A DNA stretch of 13,607 bases from VGWB01 sp964480945 (GCA_964480945.1 CAYZRX010000090.1:1-13607), one strand, 5' to 3'; numbered from the stretch's first letter, positions 1-6,962 are shown. The notes: generated from the sequence alone by a model not told the origin. Made by a program: numbers and translations.

Positions 1-180
1 CTTTCGATCGAAGCCGAAAGCAAAGAAGAAGCAGAGAATGTCTTCAACGGTTTGTCGCAAGGCGGGAAGGTCACCACGCCCTTGAGTGATACTTTCTAGG
101 CTGCTCGCTTCGGGATGCTCACGGATAAGTTTGGAATTCACTGGATGGTGAATTATACGTACCCTAAGAACAATTCGTGA
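1..180 (+). pseudogene. 3' fragment of PhnB-like VOC (glyoxalase-fold) protein, interrupted by TAG
   Basis: Reading frame 1 gives a tail typical of PhnB-like VOC-superfamily proteins: EEAENVFNGLSQGGKVTTPL, then SDTF, a stop, AARFGMLTDKFGIHWMVNY and a final TGA at 178-180. In this family the segment normally reads D-T/M-F-W-G-A-x-F-G-M-L-T-D-K-F-G-I, so the TAG at 97-99 sits exactly where a conserved Trp (TGG) is expected. A single G-to-A transition explains it. The frame and the family signature continue intact after the stop, so the break is recent, or it is a sequencing or assembly error. The 5' part lies outside the window. Members bind small ligands or metal in a paired beta-alpha-beta-beta-beta fold; no substrate can be assigned. 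A nearby SnoaL-like and DoxX gene suggest a small-molecule or stress-related neighbourhood, which is inference only. Confidence 0.8.
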
Positions 181-247
181 CTTTTCCCCCCGCACGCGAC
201 TGAAGGGGCAAATAGTCTGCTGTAACAATTATTAGGGAGGTGTCGAA

Positions 248-637
248 ATGGATTCAACCAGGAGTGTGAATCACCATAAACAGAGCGCCGTCGAATTTCT
301 TGAGCTCGTCACACGAGGGCAGATTGATCAAGCATATCAGAAGTACGTACACCAGGACGGAAGACACCACAATGTCTTCTTCCCTGCCGGCCTTCCAGCG
401 CTGAAGAGCGCGATGCTCGAAAATCACAGACAGTTTCCGGTGAAGCAGTTCAGTGTCAAACACGTGATCGGTGACGGGGACATGGTCGCAGTGCATTCCC
501 ACCTTGTTATGAACCAAGGTGAGCAGGGCATGGTGGTGGTCCATCTTTTCCGGTTTGAGCGGGACAAAATCGTCGAGCTCTGGGATTGCGGGCAACAGAT
601 TCCAGCCGATATGCCGAATAAGGATGGAGCGTTCTGA
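248..637 (+). CDS. SnoaL-like / NTF2-fold protein (COG4922-like)
   Basis: This 129-residue protein has the NTF2-like cone fold signature of predicted SnoaL-like aldol-condensation enzymes. An N-terminal helix (SAVEFLELVTRGQIDQAYQKY) is followed by an HHNVFFPAGLPALKSAM segment, where family members place a His-Asn pair near the pocket, then beta strands DMVAVHSHLVM and GMVVVHLFRFERDKIVELWD. The closing strand 'F.dkIvElWD' is typical. The length fits a stand-alone NTF2 domain, and there is no signal peptide, so it is probably cytoplasmic. The start is set by GGGAGG at 235-240, seven bases before ATG 248. Substrate and reaction are unknown; many relatives have no proven activity. It lies 67 bases after the broken VOC gene and 267 bases before a DoxX gene, all on the same strand; such small genes often cluster, but the spacers do not prove an operon. 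Confidence 0.85.
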   Translation: MDSTRSVNHHKQSAVEFLELVTRGQIDQAYQKYVHQDGRHHNVFFPAGLPALKSAMLENHRQFPVKQFSVKHVIGDGDMVAVHSHLVMNQGEQGMVVVHLFRFERDKIVELWDCGQQIPADMPNKDGAF

Positions 638-904
638 GCTGAAGGAGTGCGGAAGTCACTGCGGGGGAAGGTACGATTCTGAATGTAGAGCGCCTGCAAT
701 CGGACAATGCCGGCCTGGGTATGAAAGTGGGCTGACGCTCGAATGCTTCTCCGTGCCGAAGTGATCCCTCTTGAGACTTTTGCGGAGAAGTAACCAAGTC
801 CCGCTGAATGGGATGCTCGCGGCAATTGTAAATTGCAGCGTTTTGCAGAATTCCAGCTGACATATACCGATCAAAAACCAAGTGGAAGGAGGCAACCAAG
901 CGAG
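638..904. other. 267-base spacer with one small dyad
   Basis: I see no convincing gene here: the overlapping open frames lack family motifs and ribosome binding sites. A perfect dyad GCAATT-GTA-AATTGC lies at 822-836, about 70 bases before the DoxX start. It could be an operator or a weak hairpin, but there is no T-run. The spacer is long enough to hold a separate promoter for the DoxX gene, although I cannot point to a good -10/-35 pair. Confidence 0.4.
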
Positions 905-1366
905 ATGGGAAGTATTATGGTCAGGGTTACCGCGAAGTGGCAGGTGTGGTCGCCGCGCCTGCAGAGCTTGCTCCGCATCGTCGTCGCATTGTTGTTCATG
1001 CAGGTGGGCGCGATGAAGCTTTTCGCCTTTCCGACCGGAATTCCTCCGAGCGGCGGCACCGTCAAATTGATCTCAGAATTGGGACTTGCCGGTATCCTCG
1101 AGGCCTTCGGTGGTCTATTGCTCCTTCTCGGCCTCTTCACGCGTCCCGTTGCGTTTATTCTGGCGGGCGAGATGGCGGTGGCATATTTCCAGTTCCACTT
1201 CCCTCGTGGCTTCTGGCCGGTCATGAACGGCGGCCAGCTTGCACTCCTCTACTGCTTTACCTGGCTCTACTTCTCAGCTGCCGGGCCGGGGCCGTGGAGT
1301 ATCGATGCCTTGCACGCCAAGAAACGACGCCAGCCCAATGTCGGTGACGAGGATCCCGGCAAGTAG
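905..1366 (+). CDS. DoxX family integral membrane protein
   Basis: The protein has 153 residues with four hydrophobic segments, roughly 21-42, 56-77, 80-97 and 110-126, the DoxX arrangement. Family signatures visible are LEAFGGLLLLLGLFTRPVA, the run LAGEMAVAYFQFHFPRGFWP, NGG followed by LALLYCF, and the closing GPGPWSID. Where I expect NGGE in many relatives, this one has NGGQ. DoxX proteins are inner-membrane proteins; some take part in thiosulfate:quinone oxidoreductase or redox-stress complexes, but most are uncharacterised, and nothing here fixes the role. The frame is open upstream to a possible start at 833. I chose ATG 905 because AAGGAGG at 886-892 precedes it by 12 bases; the ATG at 917 would be too far away. 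The tail (KKRRQPNVGDEDPGK) is charged and probably cytoplasmic. Confidence 0.88.
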   Translation: MGSIMVRVTAKWQVWSPRLQSLLRIVVALLFMQVGAMKLFAFPTGIPPSGGTVKLISELGLAGILEAFGGLLLLLGLFTRPVAFILAGEMAVAYFQFHFPRGFWPVMNGGQLALLYCFTWLYFSAAGPGPWSIDALHAKKRRQPNVGDEDPGK

Positions 1367-1668
1367 GTCCACACCTGGACGACCTGGACTGTTGTAGGCA
1401 GATGCAATTGTTGCACAGATCGCCAACCTCCGGACATTCCCGCCAGGCGAGCTTTCGACCGAACAGATGGACGGATTTGGCCAATCCTTTGCAAGCCTCT
1501 GGACAATTGCGTTCACACTGGCTGCTCGACTCTATTCTGTGTATATTTGTGAAAGTCAGTTGATCGAACCTGATTTCTCACACTTGCGCTGCAACTTTGC
1601 CAAGCGCACCTTTCCGCTCTGCATCGTTCCTCATAAATTCTGTCCCTACAGTCCATGAGGAGGAGATC
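1367..1668. other. 302-base spacer before the TIM-barrel gene
   Basis: No gene is supported. Just after the DoxX stop there is a short hairpin GTCCA-CACC-TGGAC (1367-1380) without a T-run. A TGCAA-TTG-TTGCA dyad lies shortly downstream. The only promoter-like string I can point to is at 1542-1549 (listed separately). Confidence 0.4.
1542..1549 (+). promoter_or_regulatory. Possible Bacteroidota-type -7 element TATATTTG
   Basis: TATATTTG matches the TAnnTTTG consensus known for the housekeeping sigma factor of Bacteroidota. It lies 119 bases before the ATG of the TIM-barrel gene. The matching -33 TTTG box is not seen at the usual distance. A sigma70-like TTCACA at 1512-1517 exists, but its spacing to any good -10 is poor. 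Weak evidence. Confidence 0.2.
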
Positions 1669-3486
1669 ATGAAGAACAAACTCAGCAATCCTGTCATCGT
1701 GGGAGCAATGTCCGTCCTGCTCCTGGGCATGCACTCCGCCCTTGCCCAACAGAAGCCCCAGGCAACGGGCTGGCCCCACCTGAAATACGCGATCTACTTC
1801 ACATCGCGTGATATCGATTCGCTGCTCGCCGACCTTTCCCAGTTCCAAAAGACAATGGATTATTTCGCTCCCATCAAACCCGTTCACGTTTATCTTGAAG
1901 GCACGGGCCGCGGCGAAATCAACGTGCCGTTGCTGAAGAAGGTGGCCGACCGGTTTCGGGCGATGGGCATACGGGTTTCCGGAGCGATGGTGCCGGTGGG
2001 AGAGCAAGGACCCTCCACCTATAACAATCCGAAGGACCTGGCGGCCCTCGAGAAGCGCATGCGTTCCCTGGCCCAGGTCTTCGACGACATCATTCTCGAC
2101 GACTGGCTCTTCACGACGGCTACCGACCCCAAGAGCGTCGAGGACCGCGGCGGCCAAACGTGGGCTGATTACCGCACGAAGCTGATCATCGAACAGTCGA
2201 AGAAGTACATCATCGCTCCCGCCAGGCAGGTGAATCCCAAGGTGACGATCATCATCAAGTATCCGAACTGGTACGAAGGGTTCGGAGACAACGGCTACGA
2301 TGTGTACAACGAGACCCATCTGTTCGACAAGATGGCTGTCGGCATCGAGACGCGGAATCGGATGATCCACGACCAGCACATTCCGATCTACAGCGGCTAC
2401 ATTTTCCAGAAATGGTATGCGAGCGTCGACCCGTCCAAGTGGGTTGGCTCCTGGCTGGACAACTACGGCATGAAGGGGGACTATAACGACTACAACGCTC
2501 AAGTCTGGCAGGCGATTCTGGCGCAGACGCCCGAGATCATCCTCTGGTGCGCGGGTCAGCTCTATCCTACGACCGGCCCATCGAGCGACGTCTACCCGTA
2601 CTTCCGGGATCTGCTGCCGCAGTTTGACCGTGTTGCCGGTATGCTGAAGGGCTCCTCGCGCGGCGTGCCGATCTATCTGCCCTACGGCTCGACAGGCGAA
2701 TACAACATCTTCGGCTATCTCGGCATGGTGGGGATTCCGTTGATGCCGGTGGCGCAGTTTCCGACGGAGAGCCGAAACGCTATTTTCACGCTGCACTCGC
2801 TCCGCGACCCGGGCCTTGCGGGCAAGATGCTTGCGCGCCTGCGTGACGGAAAAGACCTGTTCATGACGTGGGGACTCTGGAAGAAGCTCCAGAACACCGA
2901 GTTCAAGAATACGCTTAATCTCGTCGATCATGGCGGAACGGTGACGGGCGACCAGTTCCGGCTGAGGCTCGGTTGGTTCCGGGACGAGCTCGTCAAGGCG
3001 GACCAGCGGTTCTCGTTTCCCCGCATCGAGACGACCACCTGGCCGTACGTCCGCGACGTTGCCGTGGTGCAGGACGACTACGACTTCGGGGTCTTTCTCA
3101 ACGTTCAGTATCTCAAAGGGAGAATCTACATCCTCAACATGCCGGAGAACAGCTACGATTTGCTCCGCCTCCCCGCCGCGGCGCTCAACCTGATGCGACG
3201 CGCCGTTGCACAGGAGCTGGGCGTGGAGCTGGATGGACCCGGGGGGGTCGGCATGTATTTGTTTGGCGACAAGCAGTACGTGCTCTACAACATGAGCGAT
3301 CAGACGGCACCGATGACGCTGACGTTTGCCAGGAAAGCTCCGACCTCCGGCTGGCGCGAGTTGGTGGGGGACAAGAACTTGTCAGCGGAACAGGACACGA
3401 GCTTCGTGCGGTTTGGAGGGCCTGTGATTACCAGAGTTTCGTTGAGTCTCAAGCCATTTGAGATCGTGGTCGTGCAGGAGCCATAA
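1669..3486 (+). CDS. Secreted TIM-barrel protein, putative glycoside-hydrolase-like
   Basis: A 605-residue protein with a signal peptide (about 1-26, ending HSALA before QQKP). The middle resembles uncharacterised secreted (beta/alpha)8-barrel proteins distantly related to glycoside hydrolases: strand VHVYLEGTG (72-80), RVSGAMVPVG, the strand-end acid pair DDIILDDWLFTT (Asp144/Asp145), TIIIKYPNWYEGF (about 193-205) and GIETR (Glu227). These acids are the best candidates for a catalytic pair. A C-terminal half with WGLWKKL and a beta-rich end (PFEIVVVQEP) looks like an accessory sandwich. From memory, many relatives carry cysteines after the D-x-F-T segment; here that stretch (TATDPKSVEDRGGQTW) has none. 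Enzyme activity and substrate are unproven. The start is chosen at ATG 1669: AGGAGG at 1658-1663 is five bases upstream and the ATG opens the signal peptide; the frame extends upstream to 1597 without support. Probably transcribed with the next gene, 85 bases downstream. Confidence 0.75.
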   Translation: MKNKLSNPVIVGAMSVLLLGMHSALAQQKPQATGWPHLKYAIYFTSRDIDSLLADLSQFQKTMDYFAPIKPVHVYLEGTGRGEINVPLLKKVADRFRAMGIRVSGAMVPVGEQGPSTYNNPKDLAALEKRMRSLAQVFDDIILDDWLFTTATDPKSVEDRGGQTWADYRTKLIIEQSKKYIIAPARQVNPKVTIIIKYPNWYEGFGDNGYDVYNETHLFDKMAVGIETRNRMIHDQHIPIYSGYIFQKWYASVDPSKWVGSWLDNYGMKGDYNDYNAQVWQAILAQTPEIILWCAGQLYPTTGPSSDVYPYFRDLLPQFDRVAGMLKGSSRGVPIYLPYGSTGEYNIFGYLGMVGIPLMPVAQFPTESRNAIFTLHSLRDPGLAGKMLARLRDGKDLFMTWGLWKKLQNTEFKNTLNLVDHGGTVTGDQFRLRLGWFRDELVKADQRFSFPRIETTTWPYVRDVAVVQDDYDFGVFLNVQYLKGRIYILNMPENSYDLLRLPAAALNLMRRAVAQELGVELDGPGGVGMYLFGDKQYVLYNMSDQTAPMTLTFARKAPTSGWRELVGDKNLSAEQDTSFVRFGGPVITRVSLSLKPFEIVVVQEP

Positions 3487-3556
3487 CCGGCGAATCGTCC
3501 CCGGGCCCACGAGTTATCCCGAGGCGACCACACCGTTGGCGACTGATCATCTTTCA

Positions 3557-3565
3557 GGGAGGAGG
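3557..3565 (+). promoter_or_regulatory. Strong ribosome binding site that fixes a GTG start
   Basis: GGGAGGAGG ends six bases before GTG 3572. No other start in this frame has a comparable site, and the upstream stretch of the frame overlaps the preceding gene with arginine/serine-rich, shadow-like sequence. This decides the start of the downstream membrane protein. Confidence 0.8.
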
Positions 3566-3571
3566 TACGAC

Positions 3572-4033
3572 GTGAACTTTCCGGTCAACCTACAAGGTTT
3601 TGAAGGTCAGACGATCGAGGTTCGATCGCCGAGTTTCTTTGCCGGCTACAGGCTCCTCGTGAACGGTCAACCCGCCCCGAAAGGACCGAAGCGGAACCAG
3701 ATGGTTCTGCGCCGGAACGACGGGAAAGAGGTCCTCGCGACGTGGAAAGCGCAGGTCCTCGGATTCGATGTGCCCCAACTCGTCGTCGATGGGGCCGCGA
3801 TCTCCCTCGTCCCGCCGCTGAAGTGGTACGAATGGCTCTGGGGCGGTCTCCCCATCCTTCTTGTATTTGCCGGTGGTGCCTTGGGCGCGGTCATCGGCTT
3901 CATCGCCTTCTCGGTCAACTGCAAGATCTTTCGCGCTCCCTTCGGTCTCCTCTTGAAGTTTCTGGCATCGGCCGCTATCTCGCTGGTTTCGGTGCTGCTC
4001 TATTTCCTGATCGTACTGCTGGTTTTTGGTTAG
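3572..4033 (+). CDS. Conserved membrane protein of unknown function with N-terminal soluble domain
   Basis: With the GTG start the protein has 153 residues. Residues 1-75 form a soluble beta-rich module: GFEGQTIEVRSPSFFAG, LLVNGQPAPKGPKRNQMVLR, VLGFDVPQLVVDG. This is followed by LKWYEWLWGGLPILLVFAGG and further hydrophobic segments, giving about two to three membrane spans (roughly 90-112, 118-128, 132-152). The protein ends in a hydrophobic tail (YFLIVLLVFG). I recognise the pattern 'lvNGqpapkG.kr...lrrdDG.e....k....gfDvP.l.vDG' plus 'WYeWlW.glP.lL.f.GGa.Ga' as a recurring uncharacterised family, but no function is known to me. There is no cleavable signal peptide. It probably shares a transcript with the secreted TIM-barrel protein 85 bases upstream, though no biochemical link is evident. 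Codon and base use resemble the neighbours. Confidence 0.75.
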   Translation: MNFPVNLQGFEGQTIEVRSPSFFAGYRLLVNGQPAPKGPKRNQMVLRRNDGKEVLATWKAQVLGFDVPQLVVDGAAISLVPPLKWYEWLWGGLPILLVFAGGALGAVIGFIAFSVNCKIFRAPFGLLLKFLASAAISLVSVLLYFLIVLLVFG

Positions 4034-4074
4034 AGCGAGGGAGTGAAGATCAGGGAGAGCGTGAACGTCTTCAA

Positions 4075-4100
4075 GTTGTACGTCGAAATGTTATTTCGAC
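4075..4100 (+). repeat. 16-base motif with GTCGAAAT hairpin, copy 1
   Basis: GTTGTACGTCGAAATG (4075-4090) recurs with one mismatch at 8172-8187. Here the last part forms a perfect hairpin, GTCGAAAT-GTT-ATTTCGAC (4082-4100), with eight-base arms and a three-base loop. It begins 42 bases after the stop of the upstream gene. No T-run follows, so it is not a classical intrinsic terminator, although it could protect the 3' end of the transcript. Confidence 0.55.
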
Positions 4101-4131
4101 CTCGGCGCGCATCAACATGGTCAGGCCGTGG

Positions 4132-4215
4132 ACCCTCACCCTGTGTCCCTCTCCCGTCCCGCGAAGAGAGCGGGATGCACAAAACGCACTTGCGGGAGAG
4201 GGAAGTGGTGCGGGT
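4132..4215 (+). repeat. Structured palindromic repeat, copy A1 (expanded loop)
   Basis: The left side (4132-4157) matches the start of copy B at 8240-8265 in 23 of 26 bases. A perfect outer stem CCCTCTCCCG (4147-4156) / CGGGAGAGGG (4193-4202) encloses a second hairpin TCCCGC-(7)-GCGGGA (4157-4175). The right side ends in GTGGTGCGGGT, the counterpart of GTGAGGGT in copy B. Unlike copies A2 and B it lacks GTCAC-GAA-GTGAC. Confidence 0.7.
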
Positions 4216-4252
4216 ATATTTCAGCGAGTAGTAAGGCAAGCAGTACGGTGAT

Positions 4253-4319
4253 TCACCCGGACTGTCGTTCCCTCTCCCGTAGGACGGGAGAGGGACGTCA
4301 CGAAGTGACAGGATGAGGG
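4253..4319 (+). repeat. Structured palindromic repeat, copy A2
   Basis: Bases 4265-4311 (47 bases) are identical to 8250-8296. The unit has two adjacent perfect hairpins: CCCTCTCCCGT-AGG-ACGGGAGAGGG (4270-4294) and GTCAC-GAA-GTGAC (4297-4309). The outer arms (CACCC... and ...GATGAGGG) pair only imperfectly here. Confidence 0.8.
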
Positions 4320-4357
4320 CCTGAGCTATAATCCCTTCTCATTTCTTGCGTACCTGT

Positions 4358-4406
4358 CTACGGTCTTCACCGTAGGGCAAAACCCTACAAGTACCATGTA
4401 GTACTT
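4358..4406 (+). promoter_or_regulatory. Three abutting inverted repeats, candidate operator array
   Basis: Within 49 bases there are three perfect six-base dyads: CTACGG-(6)-CCGTAG at 4358-4375, GTAGGG-CAAAA-CCCTAC at 4372-4388, and AAGTAC-(6)-GTACTT at 4389-4406. The first two share bases 4372-4375, so as RNA they would be alternatives; as DNA they could be neighbouring protein sites. They end eight bases before the TTGACA box, a usual location for an activator or repressor. The regulator is unknown. Confidence 0.45.
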
Positions 4407-4413
4407 TCCCTAA

Positions 4414-4442
4414 TTGACACTCAAGCAGATGTTGACTAGCTT
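4414..4442 (+). promoter_or_regulatory. Candidate promoter of the GWxTD operon
   Basis: A perfect TTGACA (4414-4419) is followed after 17 bases by TAGCTT (4437-4442), a weak -10 that also resembles the Bacteroidota TAnnTTTG form (TAGCTTCG). A second TTGACT lies at 4432-4437. The predicted leader to GTG 4566 would be about 115 bases. The -35 is convincing and the -10 is not. Confidence 0.35.
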
Positions 4443-4565
4443 CGAGTGGTCCCCCGGCGCACCGATAGGCTGATCCATTCCTTCGCACCGGAGTTTTCCA
4501 GTTGAACCGGGGAATCGGGCAAGGGGCTCTCCCATGCTCCGCCGCCTCGTCAAGGAGGTTGTTCA

Positions 4566-6959
4566 GTGAAAACGAAGCTCCTCGTTCTCCTCTTCGCCGC
4601 TTTTCCTTGCAGCCACTGCTTGACCGTCACCGTTCGGGACTCAGCACAAGTCGCCGCGAGCGACAGCTTGCTGCAGGCCGCGGACTCGCTGTTCCTACGT
4701 GGGAAGTTCTCCGATGCGGAGGGCGTCTATAAGAGTCTTGCCGACGAGCGCAATGACCCGCGGGGATATATCGGACTCGGCAAGTTGCTCCTGGTGCGGG
4801 AGGACTGGGGCGAATCCCGCCATCGATTCGACAAGGCTCTCGAGCTCGACCCGACCAGCGTCGAAGCACACTACGATGCGGCGGTGAGTTACCGCGAAAC
4901 CGGGCGGTGGAGGTCCGGTGGAAACGTCTATCAGGCTCAAGGCATCAGCCAGGAGGCCGCCTACGCACGATCGATGGAGTGCTTCCGCTGGCTTCTTCAG
5001 CACGATTCGACCTATCAAGACCTGCTGTATCAGTACGCGCTTCTTCTGAAGGATCAAGGGCGGTTCGGAGATGCTATCGGCGCGCTTTGCGAAGAGCTTC
5101 GCCTAAGGCCGGACCTTCTCTTCGTCTACCCGGCATTGGCGAGATTGTGTCGAGCTGCGATCGATCAGGGACGCGGAGCGGAGCTCTTGCTCCGGATTCC
5201 ACCGCGGTTTCGGGAGTTGGAGACGTACGTCCGTGCGGAGATGCAAATGAGGGAAGCAAGACTGGATGAGGCGCAGCCGTTGCTCTGGCAATCCGTACGA
5301 AGTTCCAGAGAGGTTCCACCTCAACTCGCCTATCGCGCGCTGTTTCGGATCTTCGCGGCGCGGGGAGAGCTCGGAAAGCTCGACGAAACCTGCTGGAAAG
5401 CCGTTGCCGAGATCAACAACGAGGCGGGGGCGGCGCTGCTGTTTGAGGATCTGAAGTATATCGCGACGCCCCAGGAAATGGGAGAGTACTTCACCTCGAC
5501 GACGGAGCAGAAGCGTGAGCGGTTCTTTGCCTCCTTCTGGAATCGACGCAATCCGACGCTCGGATCACCGTCGAACCCGCGGCTTGGGGAACACTACCAG
5601 CGACTCCTCTATGCCGAGCAGAATTACGCGTCCGACCGCGAACGATATTCGCTGTACTACAGTAGAGGGTTCCTGGGACTGAATTTTGAATTAGAGGACA
5701 TCGGAAGGGTCTATGTTCGCCTCGGTCCGCCGAGCGAGCTGACGATGGGCAGTTCCCCATCGACGGTTGAGACATGGCGGTACGAAGCTACTGCGGAAGG
5801 ACCGGAGATGGCGTTCCATTTTGCGGGAGCGGAAAAAAGCTTCTCTGGAATGGCGGCGCTGAGCGACGGTCCGGAACAGCAGGTAGGTCATGACAACCCG
5901 AAGCTGCCACGGAGCAGGGTTATGGGTGGAGAGACGTTCAGCTTCCAAAGCGAAGGAATGCGCGACGTTGCGAATCTCTTTCCTCCCGACGCGGCGTTTT
6001 GGGATCCAATGTACTTCTACTTGACGAAGGTGAAGGCCGTCGACAAGTCTTCGATCGTGGAGAGGATCGCAGAGGAGTCTCGCCGTTCCGTCACAGAAGG
6101 CCTGACAACCGAGCGCCACACGATTGACGAGAAGCTCAGGACCCTTCATCTTCCCAACGCCATCAGCGCATTTCGCGACGGGAAAGCAAGGACGGATCTG
6201 GAAGTATCGTACGTCGTTCCGGGCAATTCGCTCCTCAAGGAATCCGGTGATACACTGCAGTCTCTCGACGTCGAAAGTGGTTTTGCCCTTTACGACAAGC
6301 GGTGGCGGAAGATCACAAGCGTAGCAGAAACGCTGGAGGTTACTCGAGCGAAGCCTGCATCAAGCACTTACATACGGTTTCACCAGCTGCTCGTGAAGCC
6401 GGACACCTATTACGTCGGGATCTATGCACATCCTCTCGGAGTAAATCTGCTGGCCAAATCGGAAGAGACTGTCGCGGCCCCGGATTTTTGGGGATCGGGT
6501 TTCGGCATCAGCGACCTTCAGCTGGCGTTCGAGATACGGAAAGCGACTGAGTTCAGCATTTTCAACAAGGAAGGCCTGAGGGTTGCTGTCAATCCCCTGC
6601 GGACGCATTCGATCAACCGGCCGCTGTATGTGTACTTCGAGATCTACAATCCGACAAAGACCGCGGACGGGGGGACGGAGTTGACACTTGACCTGGACAT
6701 CCGACCCGTCAAGTCGGGGGGAGGTATTCTTTCGGGGATCGCGAGCCTCTTCGGTCAGAAGAAGGGATTCTTCGTCTCCTCGGAGGTTGAGCGGTGGAAA
6801 ACCGATGGGGCGCTGGCAAGGTACCTGGTCATGGATGTCACGCGGATGGATCCGGGCCAGTATGTCCTGGAGGTGAAGGTTACGGACAGAGCGTTGAAGA
6901 AGACGGTCTCTCGCTCGGTGAGCTTCGAGCTCGTTGGCAAAAGAGCCGAGGAGGAGTGA
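4566..6959 (+). CDS. Exported TPR and GWxTD-domain protein
   Basis: A 797-residue protein starting at GTG, fixed by AAGGAGG at 4552-4558. The N-terminus (MKTKLLVLLFAAFPCSHC) is a probable signal peptide; a Cys is present, but no good lipobox. Residues about 36-195 carry TPR-like helices (for example SLFLRGKFSDAEGVYKSL and HRFDKALELDPTSVEAHYDA). The GWxTD domain follows: ERFFASFWNRRNPTLGSP (from 318), then GRVYVRLGPPSE (380-391). The name-giving G-W-x-T-D just before GRVY is changed to FELED, so only the Asp remains. The rest is beta-rich, ending in an Ig-like segment (PLYVYFEIYNPT, YVLEVKVTDRALKKTVSRSV). GWxTD proteins are common in FCB and acidobacterial genomes and have no established biochemical role. 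The next gene begins four bases after the stop, indicating an operon. The family call is confident; the function is unknown. Confidence 0.85.
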   Translation: MKTKLLVLLFAAFPCSHCLTVTVRDSAQVAASDSLLQAADSLFLRGKFSDAEGVYKSLADERNDPRGYIGLGKLLLVREDWGESRHRFDKALELDPTSVEAHYDAAVSYRETGRWRSGGNVYQAQGISQEAAYARSMECFRWLLQHDSTYQDLLYQYALLLKDQGRFGDAIGALCEELRLRPDLLFVYPALARLCRAAIDQGRGAELLLRIPPRFRELETYVRAEMQMREARLDEAQPLLWQSVRSSREVPPQLAYRALFRIFAARGELGKLDETCWKAVAEINNEAGAALLFEDLKYIATPQEMGEYFTSTTEQKRERFFASFWNRRNPTLGSPSNPRLGEHYQRLLYAEQNYASDRERYSLYYSRGFLGLNFELEDIGRVYVRLGPPSELTMGSSPSTVETWRYEATAEGPEMAFHFAGAEKSFSGMAALSDGPEQQVGHDNPKLPRSRVMGGETFSFQSEGMRDVANLFPPDAAFWDPMYFYLTKVKAVDKSSIVERIAEESRRSVTEGLTTERHTIDEKLRTLHLPNAISAFRDGKARTDLEVSYVVPGNSLLKESGDTLQSLDVESGFALYDKRWRKITSVAETLEVTRAKPASSTYIRFHQLLVKPDTYYVGIYAHPLGVNLLAKSEETVAAPDFWGSGFGISDLQLAFEIRKATEFSIFNKEGLRVAVNPLRTHSINRPLYVYFEIYNPTKTADGGTELTLDLDIRPVKSGGGILSGIASLFGQKKGFFVSSEVERWKTDGALARYLVMDVTRMDPGQYVLEVKVTDRALKKTVSRSVSFELVGKRAEEE
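6949..6954 (+). promoter_or_regulatory. Ribosome binding site inside the end of the GWxTD gene
   Basis: AGGAGG lies in the final glutamate codons of the upstream gene, eight bases before GTG 6963. It selects that GTG over the in-frame ATG at 6981, which would be 26 bases away, and implies translational coupling of the pair. Confidence 0.65.
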
Positions 6960-6962
6960 GGT

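Larger units (their letters stand above)
4034..4565. other. 532-base repeat- and dyad-rich spacer
   Basis: No protein-coding gene is supported; small open frames in the spacer run through the palindromic repeats. In order it holds a GTCGAAAT hairpin (4082-4100), two palindromic repeat copies (4132-4215 and 4253-4319), three abutting inverted repeats (4358-4406), a candidate promoter (4414-4442) and the ribosome binding site AAGGAGG (4552-4558) of the GWxTD gene. Each is listed separately. Confidence 0.7.

Noticed and set aside
242..250. A third GTCGAAATG copy, matching the end of the 16-base repeat
   Set aside because: It overlaps the start codon of the SnoaL-like gene, lacks the preceding GTTGTA and any hairpin, and is best explained by chance.
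1367..1380. Intrinsic terminator GTCCA-CACC-TGGAC after the DoxX gene
   Set aside because: The stem is short and no T-run follows, so it is noted only as a hairpin in the spacer.
1513..2931. A 472-codon open frame on the - strand opposite the TIM-barrel gene
   Set aside because: It is antisense to a gene with a clear signal peptide, ribosome binding site and coherent fold. Its translation is rich in Arg/His/Val with no recognisable motif, as expected from the codon bias of the opposite strand.
4132..4319. A CRISPR array, because of repeated similar units
   Set aside because: There are only two unequal units with internal palindromes and no regular spacers, and no cas genes are present.
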